Origin: Branchinecta lynchi | Taxonomy: Eukaryota > Arthropoda > Branchiopoda > Anostraca > Branchinectidae | Assembly: GCA_023053575.1 (NCBI GenBank) | Contig: JAKZAP010000007.1 | Span: forward strand, 10,553,008-10,617,007 | Length of the DNA: 64,000 bases | Direction of reading: 5' to 3' | Part shown: in pieces, positions 53,301-62,996 of the stretch | Numbering within the stretch: position 1 is the first letter of the stretch | How the letters are laid out: each line of letters starts with the position of its first letter | Translations under genes and position numbers: made by a program | Notes under the pieces: generated by a model | The model's database searches: none | What the model was told of the DNA's origin: nothing | Seen by the model: the letters and a program-made list of their open reading frames with translations, nothing else

Positions 53301-56300
53301 GTCGTTTATTTTGGCCGAACCAAGGTCCCGAGCGCTCATTTTAGTAAAAGACAATCCGAGTCCTTTGAAAAAGTTGTTAAAGTTTAACTGAACAGGCAAC
53401 TTATTTTTACATCTTAGATTCAAATACATTGAATTATTACAACACCTATTGGGGATTTTCATTCTGTCCACAGTAGTCTTCCGTAGGGACGTTGGGAATG
53501 TGGACGCTTTCCCATGGTGAATCCGTCCACAATTCGCCCGCGAAAATCACTGCACTATCACTACACAAGACACCTCACTATCTAGCCCTAGTTTTGGCAC
53601 TGCAGACTGCAGACACTTCTTTGTTCATTTGATACACAATTTATTTACTCGTTTGCTGCTGGTATTGTTGCCAAATGTTCCAGGCACCATAGAGATATCA
53701 CAAAAACGGGAAGAGTGGCAAGCACAATGGGATAATCGATTATTTGGAAATATCAGAAAAACAAACTAACGCTTTTTCATCGGGTTTTCAAGATTACTTA
53801 AGCGAACAAGTGATGGGTAACTAGACTGTAGTATCCTAGCCCTTTTCGGTTAAACTTTAATATGGGGTCTAGCCAGCTTCAGTCGTAAATCCGCCCAAGT
53901 CAAAGGCAAGCCGAGTCGTTTAAAGCAGGTCTAATATTCCTGTCAGGTCAGAGACATGATTCTGGATATCGACGAAGGGTCTGGAGTGGCGCAGCAACTC
54001 GTCTTGTTTTAAAACCTGTTTTGTTCGCGTATGATTTGATCTCATAGATCTTTCAGATTTAGCATGTCAAATAACTGTAGAGTAGTTTTTAAAGTAAAGT
54101 CTGACTGGATAACATGAATAAACCAAAAACGAGAGACAAGGTTATGTGCATTCTACAAATTCTACAAATTCTACAAACCAGTTTTAAGTCGCGTCATTTC
54201 TATTGAAGATTCATTGTAGTTTAACCTCCCTTTATTTTAGTTATGAAAGTAGCCTGCTGTATGTCGAACTGTGTTGATTTGTCGTTTAGGCTTGAAATTT
54301 TTGAGGTTTCAACACACATTAAAGGCTAGAATTTGTACGGTAAGCAGGTAAATTCTAGCAGAAAAAGGCAGATACAAAAATTTCGCCTGCGGCACTTAAT
54401 TTAATTTGTCCTGGGTACGGGCGTTGGAAGCCCCCCCCCCCCCCCCCCCCCGGTCTGAGTGCTTCGTGCCACCCCTGGGAAGAAGGATGGATAAACTAAG
54501 TCCGCCAGCAGCCCCACCCTACCGGCCTACCCGATAAAAGCAGATTGGAGTGGAAATATAATGCTAGGTCTTGATTAAACAAACAGATAGGAACCGACCA
54601 ACAAGACGCGAGCTTTTTAATTCCCATTCTATGGCACTTGCCTTCCGGCCAAGTGCCATATAGTGATCACTTTTCCGTCGGTCGGTCGGTCCGGTGATCG
54701 CGAGTTAGGGTACTTCCAGATGTGCTAGGAAGATCAAACTAATAGTCACTTCCCTAATTCTACCATCGTGGGGGGGTGGAGGGAAGGGGAATCTGGAATA
54801 TTAAGACATACGTAACTTCTGGATCGGTGATCAGATCTAAATGGAACTTGATATGGGGAAAGAAAACATGCCTCACAGTCACATGTCCCATTTTACGTCC
54901 AAACCGTATCTGAAAACTGTGGGGGGAGTTGGAGGGGGGCCACCGGAAATATCGTGACAGGCTTAGAGTCGAGGGATTGGGATGAAACTTGGTGGTAAGA
55001 ACAAACACATATCCTTGATACATCGTTGACACAACCGGATCGGAGCCGGGCACTGTGTGTGTGGGGGGGGGGGGGAGGGGGGCTGGATCCTAGAATTCCG
55101 GTTGTCACAGGTTAAAGTACTTCCAGATGTGCTAGGATGATGAAACTTGGCAGGCATATCAGGGACCTGACCAAACTGACTTGGAAATAGTCACTTCCCT
55201 GATTCGACCATCGTTTGGGGAGTCGAAGGAGGGGGAATCCGGAATATTGTTTCGAACGGGTTATCGGATCTGAATGAAACTTGATATGTCGAAAGAACAC
55301 ATGCCCCACCTGTCCCATTTTATGTCCGGACCGGATCCGACAACTGGGGGGGGGGGTTGAGTGAGGGTACCGGAAATATCGTGACACGCTTAGACTGGAG
55401 GGATGGAGATGAAACTTTGCGGGAAGAGCAAGCACATATCCTTGATGCATCGTTGACATAACAAGATCGGATCCGGAGACTGTGGGGGGGGGGGGGTCTG
55501 GGTCCCGGATTTTCAGTTATCACGGGTTAAGGTATTTCCGGATGTGCTAGGACGGTGCTATTACCTACTGCGTATGCTTGCAAGTGTCATATGAGCTCAC
55601 AGCTCTTGCTGTCTTATTTTCGACACAATCCCTCTATCCGACGACATCTAGGGAGAATTCAAACCTGCATAGCACTATCTTCGGTTGTGCCGGCAGTCTC
55701 CAGACGATTTTCTTTGTCAATACTGTCTTCCAGGAGTCTTGGAATCTTACATTATTTGTAATACAACAGGGCTGGTATAGGGTATCCAAAAATCAGGGGT
55801 TTGTGGTAGACTGCTACAGCATCACACGTACACTGTACTGAAGCTGTCCAAAGGCAAAGCTTTGCTAGCATGCGGAAAGATGTCGACTTCTTACCTCCCT
55901 CCAACAAACAAGGTCCCGTTGGCAGAACCGAAGGTTGAAATACAGACGGCTAACGGCATTAGCCACGCAAACGAAGCAAGTGCTCTAGCACCAAAAGTCT
56001 GCGGAAGAATAAGACGTAACTAATAAGCAGCACCAGACGTAGCACCAAAGCATCATGGCGTTTACTAAAGACAATTTTGAACAACTTTTTTTTTATTTTG
56101 TAATGTGGATTATGTGCCTTGAGATCAGGATATGTCGGTATTTGAATTGTAAGTGATTAACCTTTGTACTTTTCCTCCTAATAAAAGCCTTTAACTGATT
56201 AAATGTACTATTTTGATTATGTTTCAGAGGGAATTATCAGCAGAAATCATTTCGTTATACTTCCCCTTGTGTCAGCGTTAAAATTTAAATCTTTGAGTGA

Positions 56301-59292
56301 TACACCTCGTTGCAGATCTGCTGTAAGAGTTACGGCAAGGGATAATGTTTCAACTACTAGAGGGAGTTACTTCTGCTTGGAATTACGGGGTGACACATTC
56401 AAAGGCGATCAGGTAAAGTGTGGAATACAATAAGGCCCTTAAACAACATTACAACTGCGATCAATCTTCGCCCGGACTAAAGTTACCAGGCCAAAAGTTT
56501 TTTGCAGGTCAACTAACAGGTTGGTATCGCAAAACACAAAGGACGAACATAAATGACGATGGTAGGCTACAGGGCGACGATGAGGACTGGACGGTTACGG
56601 ATCTGTCTCTTCAAAGCAGGACACCCTGGGTACTCTGCTCAACTGGTTCACGCCGGTAATCAATAACAAAAGCAACATTTCAGAAACAGAACATGCTCAC
56701 AGCACAATTGCAGAAGTCCGTGTTTGTGTAATAGTAATAGTATAAGTTCCTTGAAAAGACGAACAGGATCGTGTGCTTGCGGACTGGAATTCCTGCCCGG
56801 ATTTTCAGCACCATCATCATTTCCATAAGGAATAGTGGAGATTTTGTCAGCTTTATGACGAAGTTGAAGAAAATCAGACCGGGAAATCCTAATCGTATGT
56901 TCGCACTATAACCGAAGAGAGACAAAAGCAGAATTCTATTTTGTTTTCGTCAAAAGGAAAAGCGTTGAGAGACAAAACGGTAACGAGATGCTCAGCTTTA
57001 GGCGATTTCAGGATACCTATGACATCGCAAAAGTTGTCCGTCTGTCCGTCCATCTGTGCGCGCTATAACTCTCGAAGGGAATGAGATATTTTGATGAAAC
57101 TTGGCGTGAGGATTCTTTGGATCAAGAGTAAGGTCGAGTTCGTAGATGGGCTATGCAGCCCTACATTTAGGGGTGGGGGAGGGGGTATAAATTAAGGGGC
57201 AAATGAAATATTTATAAACAGATAATGTGATAGTCGATTATGGGATAAGAAGACACGCTGAACACGATGGTGAAAACCATTTTGTCATCGGACAAGTAAC
57301 TTCACCCGGAATCCGGCCAAAAACCGAAAAGATTGTTAAAAGTAAAAGTTTTATTTGAAGTTGATTAAATGTTCGGTTTAGACGTAAGAAGACATGCTGA
57401 ATACGATGATAACCTTTTTTTCGCCGGACAAGTAGTAAGCCCGGATCCGGTCAAAACCGGAAGTTGTTTAGATGTCCGATTTAGAGGTAGGAAGACATGC
57501 TGAAAACGATGGTGAAAACCATTTTCTCGCTGGGCAAGTAGTTCGCCCGGAATTCGGCCAAAACCGGAAAAACTGTTAAAAGTAAAAGTTTTATTTGGAG
57601 TTGATTAAATATTCGATTTAGGGGTAAGAAGACATGCTGAACACTTACGTGAAAAGTATTTTCTACCCGGACACTTGTTCGCCCGAAATCATGCCAAAAC
57701 CGGAAAAGTTGTTAAAAGCAAAAGTTTTATCTGAAGTTGATTAGATGACAGATTTAGTCTAAAAAGAGACGCTGAATCTGTATATGATAATCTTTTTTTA
57801 CCGGGACATCTAGTTCGCTCGGAATCCGGTTGAAACCGGATGAAACCGCTGAATTCGTTTCTGAACTTTCTTGTTTTTCTAGCCAAGTATGGTAGTTCGT
57901 TCGGAATTCGGCCGAAACCGGTAAACACACATTCTGAATCCATATCTGAACTTGGTTTTCTTAGATGACCAGTAATTTGCCTTACTCTGTTTCTAAATTT
58001 TAAAAGTCAAAATTTCCAAAAAGTCCGACGGACACTGGATCCGGCGAAAACAAATCCTAATTGTCCGCATCAAATATTCAATTTTTGGGATCCCATCGGA
58101 ACCTTTGGTCTTGTTCTAATGGTTATGTTAATTTCTTATTACGGAAAAATGAAAATTAAAGAAGAAGTTCCAACGATAACGTGGATCTTCTACACTTCAG
58201 CTGGATACATGACTAAACTTCGTAGCATTGAATTCCCCGAACGCATCCGCATCCCACCAGTACCAGTTCGTCGTTCCAATTGTGATATGTTGCAACTTTG
58301 CACAATACGAACCAATTATGAGACGATTTTCTGCTAAAAGCAAATTGTTACAAAAGCTTAGCGGGGTACTTTCATATCATCTACTAGTAATCCGGCTTTC
58401 GCGCCATCTACCGCTTCGACTAGAACGCAAGAAGAGTAGTCGCAGACAGATTTGTGTCCCCGCTAAAACAGTGCGAACACACGATGAGGATCGGGAACTC
58501 CCGGGCAGGAATTCCTGCCCGGATTTGCGTCACCATCATCACTTCCATATGGAAAGTTGAAATTTTTTCGACTTGATGATGAAAGTGCAGGAAATCCGGC
58601 CGGGAGATCCTCATCGTGTGTTCGCACTTTAAATGGTCGAAACGGATCGGCCGGCGATACTCTATATGACTAAGTTTAAAACAAGCCAGTGATCCTCAGG
58701 AAGAAGGAGTAAACGTGTCAGTACGACTCAAACTCAAAGACTCAATCCTGTGTCAATCAATCACCGCAATCTTTGGCAGCAGCTGTGACACCACTTCTGC
58801 CTTTCTTCCGATAGCTACCCGGAGAGGCCGGAGATTTTGCATCGGCAAGGAGACATAGTCATCAAGAGTATTATGACGGCCACGAGGAGTTCTTCGCCTG
58901 TCGAAAAGTTGTCCGACGCAGAAGACCCATACTACGTAGTGAGATGAAATGGAAACGATTAGGCTACTGGCTTTTTAGTTCCTATCCTTGGTTATATTCT
59001 TCATGTTTTCCGATGGAATGTTTGGAATGGCTTTGCCCCTTAAAAACAGTCAGAATTGTTATCAAATTTCGAAACAACGCATCCGTCTAAGCGAAAACTT
59101 TACTTAGCAACTTTACACAATTTAAAGAACACCACGAGAGCCCTTAAGCATTGGATAACATGTATGGAAGATAACGGGGGTTACTCACCTACCAGCGGTG
59201 AACTGGGACCCGTTTGCTGCGCCGAACGTCGACATAGCCACCGCCAAGGGCATAAGGAACGCCGCTGGACCCAGCACACGAAATCCCCAGTC
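44800..59292 (-). CDS. SLC7A9: SLC7A9-like (b0,+AT type) amino-acid transporter, 3' half of gene with an alternative exon pair
   Basis: Minus-strand exons: 59292-59189 (A), 55998-55895 (B), 53110-53014, 48882-48733, 47862-47694 and 44858-44800 with stop. Phases agree at each junction (A or B end in phase 2, then 0, 0, 1). The product runs from the predicted TM8 to the C-terminus: STFGAANG or STFGSANG, ASREGHLVDILSYVHIKRLT, SFTAWIFYG then LILMRFTR, RPYKVPIVLPI, YLYATLFILAGLIFY, and a tail LLEVAPTKYD. Human b0,+AT has [36 protein letters not shown] and YLYCVLFILSGLLFY at the same places. Family members are 12-TM exchangers of cationic and neutral amino acids that pair with rBAT-type heavy chains. 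The upstream half is off the right edge. A close LAT paralogue is the main alternative. Confidence 0.88.
45143..45450. mobile_element. Family Z foldback element, copy 3
   Basis: Blocks ATCACAAGGATGCGCGCATA, TGTCATGATATCGGAAAAGT, AGATAACATCCCAAGTGTTA and TTCTGGCAGTG at the end. The left arm is decayed. Confidence 0.7.
45660..45678 (+). repeat. Poly-G tract, 19 G
   Basis: Uninterrupted G run in the last intron of the SLC7 gene. Confidence 0.9.
45961..46249. mobile_element. Family Z foldback element, copy 4 (most diverged)
   Basis: Ends ACTGTCAGAATGTTCGTAAC and GTTACGAAACTTCTGAC then TTTCTGACAGT. Between them are GTTATCTCATACCTGCCGAA and CTGCACATCCTTGTG. Confidence 0.7.
46394..46698. mobile_element. 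Family Z foldback element, copy 5, right end truncated
   Basis: Starts ACTGTCAGAAGTTGTATAAC. Holds TTCAACAGATAACACTTGGG, TTATGCATAACAAGAATTGC and TTATCAGTTGAAACTGCGCA. The final TGACAGT end is replaced by the adjoining inverted repeat. Confidence 0.7.
46690..47068. mobile_element. Inverted-repeat element with GAATTCTC-rich ends
   Basis: Left GAATTCTCCGTTCCGAATTC then TCGCTTCTGAATTCTCG; right GGAGAATCCGGAGGAGAATC then GCGAGGAGAATTCGG, roughly inverse. The inside also carries CGAGAATTCACCATCGG. Edges are approximate. Confidence 0.6.
47336..47656. mobile_element. AGTTGCG-family MITE with ATT target duplication
   Basis: Ends AGTTGCGTTTTTGCA and TGCAAAAACGTAATT; ATT on both sides (47333-47335, 47657-47659). 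Inside are palindromic TACCACGGTCT-like blocks as at 20576. It ends 37 bp beyond the donor of the SLC7 exon at 47694-47862, that is, within the start of the last intron. Confidence 0.85.
47694..47862 (-). CDS. SLC7A9: SLC7A9-like exon: TM11-TM12
   Basis: Acceptor CAATTTTTCAG, donor GTAAGT, 169 nt, phase 0 in and 1 out. Encodes VPIVLPIIVLIVSVYLVFAP (TM11), IIENPQIEYLYATLFILAGL then IFYVPFIYYR (TM12). The pattern VPxVxPxxxxxxSVxLVxAPII is typical of b0,+AT-like light chains. Confidence 0.93.
48733..48882 (-). CDS. SLC7A9: SLC7A9-like exon: TM9-TM10
   Basis: Acceptor TTTTCTTCTAG, donor GTAGGG, 150 nt, phase 0 in and out. Encodes SVIALLMIIPGNIGSLIDFF, then SFTAWIFYGSCMGALILMRF and TRPNAPRPYK. 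Human SLC7A9 has the same exon limits (…IIPGDINSLVNYFSFAAW … RPIK). Confidence 0.93.
49360..49381 (+). repeat. Poly-G tract, 22 G
   Basis: Uninterrupted G run in an SLC7 intron. The stretch 48883-50487 is otherwise unremarkable. Confidence 0.9.
50488..50696. repeat. Decayed fifth member of the GGCACC minisatellite/boundary-motif family
   Basis: GCAGGGTTAGCCACTCCCCGG then CACCTACTGTAC on the left. The interior holds degenerate CGGCACCGG / CACCGGCAACCGGTACCG units. On the right, AAAATCGAGATTGGGCAACACCTCG corresponds to ATTTTGAGAGTGGGCAACCCCTCG at 42070. It is the only locus with motif remnants on both sides, in inverted orientation. Confidence 0.6.
50697..51339. other. SLC7 intron stretch without recognised features
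   Basis: No exon, array or terminal repeat that I can support. Confidence 0.5.
51340..51660 (+). repeat. Family S repeat, copy 3
   Basis: AAATCCGCTAACGACAGCTC, CATGCGCATTATGCTCTCGA, TGATGCGTGAAACCGG, GGAAAAGGCTTAAAACAGCC and GTGCGAGGTGTGTTTC, in the same order as at 5735 and 29770. Confidence 0.75.
52099..52397. mobile_element. GAGCGTG-family MITE, copy with TTT target duplication
   Basis: Ends GAGCGTGTTCCGCCCT and AGGGTGGAACACGCGC; TTT flanks both sides (52096-52098, 52398-52400). About 299 bp, matching 37153-37447 throughout. Confidence 0.9.
53014..53110 (-). CDS. SLC7A9: SLC7A9-like exon: TM8-TM9 loop
   Basis: Acceptor TTACTTTGCAG, donor GTAAGT, 97 nt, phase 2 in and 0 out. After completing an Arg codon (AG+G) it reads LCYVASREGHLVDILSYVHI then KRLTPSPALLFN. 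This is the most conserved block of SLC7 light chains (human [20 protein letters not shown] then RRLTPAPA). Confidence 0.95.
53111..54430. other. SLC7 intron stretch without recognised features
   Basis: A G run at about 53263-53275 is all that stands out. Chance ORFs at 53132-53471 have no recognisable content. Confidence 0.5.
54431..54451 (+). repeat. Poly-C tract, 21 C
   Basis: Uninterrupted C run in an SLC7 intron. Confidence 0.9.
54631..55609 (+). mobile_element. Family Y element, short copy
   Basis: Hairpin left end ATGGCACTTGCCTTCCGGCC then AAGTGCCATAT; right end CAAGTGTCATATGAGCTCAC then AGCTCTTG. Inside are two to three diverged units with GATGAAACTTGG and G runs near 55063, 55346 and 55484. 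It ends 286 bp before SLC7 exon B on its donor side. Confidence 0.88.
55895..55998 (-). CDS. SLC7A9: SLC7A9-like TM8 exon, version B
   Basis: Acceptor ATTCTTCCGCAG, donor GTAAGA, 104 nt, phase 0 in and 2 out. Encodes TFGARALASFAWLMPLAVCI, then STFGSANGTLFVGG plus an Arg begun by AG. It has the same length and phases as exon A at 59189-59292 and 19 of 34 identical residues. Human SLC7A9 at this place reads TFGDRVLYPASWIVPL, then STIGAANGTCFTAGR. Confidence 0.92.
56000..57010. other. SLC7 intron between exons A and B, proximal part
   Basis: No exon was found. A fragment of foldback family V is at 56770-56890 (GGAATTCCTGCCCGGATTTT, GACCGGGAAATCCTAATCG). Confidence 0.5.
57011..58112 (-). mobile_element. 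Family X element between SLC7 exons A and B
   Basis: Starts GGATACCTATGACATCGCAA then AAGTTGTCCGTCTGTCCG, followed by about five ~137-bp subrepeats (AAGAAGACACGCTGAACACG at 57248, and again near 57386, 57490, 57626 and 57763). It ends TTTGGGATCCCATCGGAACC then TTTGGTCTT. The outermost right-end palindrome is missing. Confidence 0.85.
58470..58628. mobile_element. Foldback element family V, near-perfect hairpin
   Basis: AGTGCGAACACACGATGAGG is matched by CCTCATCGTGTGTTCGCACT. Inside, GGGCAGGAATTCCTGCCC is itself palindromic. Related fragments occur near 10640, 56780 and 59530. Confidence 0.85.
59189..59292 (-). CDS. SLC7A9: SLC7A9-like TM8 exon, version A
   Basis: Acceptor TTTCTGCTTTAG, donor GTGAGT, 104 nt, phase 0 in and 2 out. 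Encodes DWGFRVLGPAAFLMPLAVAM, then STFGAANGSQFTAG plus an Arg begun by AG. It is closer to human b0,+AT (STIGAANGTCFTAGR) than exon B is. Including both A and B in one mRNA would shift the frame, since 104 is not a multiple of three. Confidence 0.92.
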
Positions 59293-60510
59293 CTAAAGCA
59301 GAAACACACAGATTTGGGCCTGCATGCGCTAAGTGACTAGTGAAAAGAAGCGATGCACACGCGGGAATGCAAAACGGGAGCCATGCGGGGTGCGGGAAGC
59401 TGTTCGGATTACGCCCTAAACAGATGGAGCAGAGTCGACGCCGTTTGCATAGCTTTCCATTGCATATGCAACATAATCAGTTCTGTTCATGGTTTGTAGC
59501 AGATGATCAGAGTCAGACAAATCGCGAACTGGGATTCCTGCCAGTATTTTCGACACATTCCGTATGAAAAAGCCGAGACTTTTCAGCTTCTTGAACGGTA
59601 AAAACTGATCCTCCGTCCACAATATCAACCATGTTGAATTTGCAATGGTCAAGAACAAACTAAGCTGCCGGTTTTAACCTCCGTGTAGAGTAGGCCAGTG
59701 AAAGAAGCTAAGTAGCCTATCGACTTTCGAACAAAGCCACACGTGATTCTAAGCAGGTGGGTATGTTCGTTCGCTTCGATTAATCTAGTTTCTTCTTTTT
59801 CGAGCGGTTTTCTTTCAATGAGCAACTTTGACCCATATTTGCAATGATCCCAGTGCTTTAATGCAGTTTCAGAAACCTTCCTGAGCTCAAACAAATATAG
59901 CCTATCCAGATTAATTTATTCTCCTGACCCCTTTTCACCAAACATGGCGAAACTTCTCCCATTTTCTTATCAAAGTGAAAGCTTTCTTATTGCCGAAAAC
60001 AAATACTTACAGAGAAAGGCGATTAGCTTTGAAACTCTGAAGAACTAGATAAATATCAGGAAAGCTTTTCGACCGAAAAAGAAGGGACAATAAGCTCTCC
60101 TCAATGAGAAGAAATAAAGGCTATTGATTCGTGTCAACCAACGGCTGAAGCTAGATCCTACAACCGCGACAGATTCTTTCGACGCAGGCCTACTGAACTT
60201 CAGATACCAACATTGAAGTTTCGAAGGCGTCGTAGTGACATCATCAACGTATTTCGGATTGTTAAAAGAATATGATTTTGACCCCAATTTGTTTTCCAAA
60301 TTTAATCACTACCATATAACCCGCAAACACCGTTATAATCGTGCCATTTGAAACAACGTAAAAAATCGGCACGTGTTCATTCGTTAATAGGGTTACTGAA
60401 TCGTCTATCAGAAGAAGTAGTAGGTTCAGAGAGTGTCCAAATGTTTAAGCGTGCAATTGTCGACACCTCTTTTTATTCAGTAGCTTTTGTAACCCGTTTG
60501 TTTTGTTTTT
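59293..60510. other. SLC7 upstream intron, without supported exon
   Basis: A piece of foldback family V lies near 59520-59600. A tempting ESVAV block followed by a GT at about 60170 is discussed under rejected items. Exons for TM1-TM7 were not found and should lie beyond 64000. Confidence 0.5.
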
Positions 60511-62285
60511 ACGGCACTCGCCCTTCGGCCAAGTGCCATATACCGATCGAAATTCCGTCGGTCCCACATTTGCGAGTTAGGATACTTCCAGGTGTGCTAG
60601 GATAATGAAACTTGGCTGGCATATCAGGGACCCCACCAGTTTAACTTGGAAATAGTCAGGGTGACCGGATTTTAATGAAACTTGATATTCGGAAAGACCT
60701 ATTATCTCAGATGTCCCATTTCAAGTCCGGACCGGATTCGATGAATATGGGGGTGGGGGGGGGAGTTGGATGGAGGAACCGGAAATCTTGTGACACGCGA
60801 GTGGAGAGATCGGGATGAAACTTGGTGGGAAGAACAAGCACACGCCCTAGGTACATCATTGACAGTACTGGACCGGATTCGGTTGCTGTGGGGGGAGTTG
60901 AAGGGGGGTTCTCTGGGGTTGAGGTACTTCCAGGTGAGCTAGGCGATGAAACTTTGCAGGCATATCAGGGATCCGATTAAATTCACTTGGAAATAGTCAG
61001 TTCCCCGATCCGACCATCGTGGGGGAAGTGGAGGGGGAAGAATCCGGAATCTTGATGTGTGTGTAACTTCCGAATGGGTGGTCGGATGAAACTTGATCTT
61101 TGGAAAGACCTCGTGTCTCAGATGTCCCATTCCAAACTCCGGGCAACAACCGATGAATCCGGGGGGGGGGGTCTTGTGACAGGCTTGGAGTGGAGCGATC
61201 GGGATGAAACTTGGTGGGAAGAGAAGCACAAGCCCTTGGTACATTAGTGACAGAAACGGACCGGATTCGAGCATTGTGGGAGAAGTCGGAGGGGGGGGGG
61301 GTTCCGGAATTGTGGTGATCCAGAGTTAAGGTACACCAGGTGGGCTAGGACGTAAAAGCTTAACGCCAATAAAAAAAAAAATCAATGAAACTTGGCAGGC
61401 ATATCAGGGAGCCGACCGGATTAACGTGGAAATAGTCAGTTCTGCGATCCAACCATCGGAGGGGGGGGGGGGGGAGGGAGGGGGGATCCGGAGTCTTAAG
61501 ATGTGTACAATTTTCGAACAGGTGATCGGATCATAACCGAACTTAATAATTTGGAAATTGGGAAGATCCCGTTCCTCAGATGTCCAAATTCAAGTCCGGA
61601 CCGGATCCGACAAATGTGTGTGTTTGTGGGGGGGGGGGATCTTGTGAGACGCTTAGAGTGGAGGAATTGAGACGAAACTTGGTGTGAATGACAAGGACAA
61701 GTACAGATAGATCATTTACAGAATCAGACTGGGTCCGGGCACTGTGTGTATGTATGTGTGTGTGTGGGGGGGGGGGGGTAAGATACTTCCAGGTGGTCCA
61801 GGACGATGAAAATTGGCATGCGTATCAGAGAACCGACCAGATAAACTTGGTGATGGTCAGTTTCCCCAGTCAGACCTGCTTAAAGTGCACATTATGAGTT
61901 GAAGCACAAAAATCTTACTAGAAATGATATTTCCACAAAGTATTTGAAAATCTATTGCGCCTTGGTTGAAAAGCCGCAAAGTAAAAAAAAAAGGTTTTGA
62001 GCAGACGATATATTTTTTGCGATCCCCAATGGCCCCTGATCATTTCTCCCTGAAGGGTTTTGGTTACAAATGATTTTTTAGCGCCCTCAAAGTGCGCGTC
62101 ATAGCCGCAAAGTGCAAAAAACTACTTTTGACCAAACTATAGATTTTATGATCACCATGGCAAGAGCTCGTGATCAGTCGTGCCTCAGCGGTATTGCTTA
62201 CAAATGATTACAGTAAACATACGTATTGACACACTTTCATCCTCTGACACAACTTGGAAGTGCCATATGAGCATCTAGCTCTTGT
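60511..62285 (+). mobile_element. Family Y element, full-length diverged copy
   Basis: Left hairpin ACGGCACTCGCCCTTCGGCC then AAGTGCCATAT; right end GGAAGTGCCATATGAGCATC then TAGCTCTTG. Interior units carry GATGAAACTTGG at several points and G runs near 61160, 61293, 61461, 61628 and 61767. The last ~370 bp (from 61910) is the non-tandem segment also seen at 28882-29160 and 39138-39720. Confidence 0.88.
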
Positions 62286-62928
62286 TCTTGGTTTAAGTTG
62301 ATTTGTATTAATGTGTGGTAATGGCGACGAGCTAAAAGTTTAACGTAAAATATATTAAGAAATAAATATACGAGATGTGCAACTGCTTTCGTGACACGAT
62401 TTTTTGTGGCCAGAAGCAAAAAAGCTGCCCGACGAACGCGGCTTCGTATCCGAGTAGGGGATCCCAGCGCCACACGTTTCACTCCGTGGCATTTAAACTT
62501 TATGTCGATATTTTCTGCTCTATCTAGCGAATGACTTTCAGGTTCTGTCGGTACCCAGCTTTAACTTACAGTTAATTGACACTATCAGAAAATTTGTCAT
62601 TTAGTGTTACCATCACTACGAAATTCGGTCCCTGTGTGAACTGTCATGCAGTCATCGTCAGGTGAGGTCACACGAAAGGTTATAGTTTTTACGTCGCCAT
62701 GATTTTGTAAGAAATATAGGTAGCGATAACGAACCTTAAGTCAAAAAGGTGCACCAGTATTTAGGTACCTAGTCCAACATTTGAATAGCTCCAGCAATGT
62801 ATCCTCAATACCGCAATTACTCAGCCGGGACTAACCGTCGCCAAAAAAAAAAGGAAAAGCGGGACCCCAGATCTGATTTCTTCTTTTCCTCCTTGACAAA
62901 TTTCGATGTACTATGTTCACAATCCCCC
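62286..62928. other. Upstream SLC7 intron without recognised features
   Basis: Nothing that I can support as exon or repeat. Confidence 0.5.
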
Positions 62929-62996
62929 GGTTGCTCGGTGGTAGGGTACTGGACAAGAAAGCAAAAGGTCCTGGTTCAAATTGCGGCTGAGGAGCA
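62929..62996 (+). mobile_element. tRNA-derived SINE head (A and B boxes)
   Basis: GGTTGCTCGGTGGTAGGGTA then CTGGACAAGAAAGC gives a tRNA-like D arm with an A box. AGGTCCTGGTTCAAATTGCG gives a B box (GGTTCAAAT). The distance between boxes fits a tRNA. The acceptor stem does not close, so it is a SINE head or tRNA pseudogene. The 3' end of the SINE is not clear. Confidence 0.6.

Noticed and set aside
60160..60300. Possible SLC7 exon ending ESVAV followed by GTAGGA on the minus strand, at the place expected for the conserved (A/S)xxAVAV block
   Set aside because: The residues before it are polar, not the TM7 sequence this exon should encode, and no acceptor gives a sensible exon. The five-residue match is probably chance.
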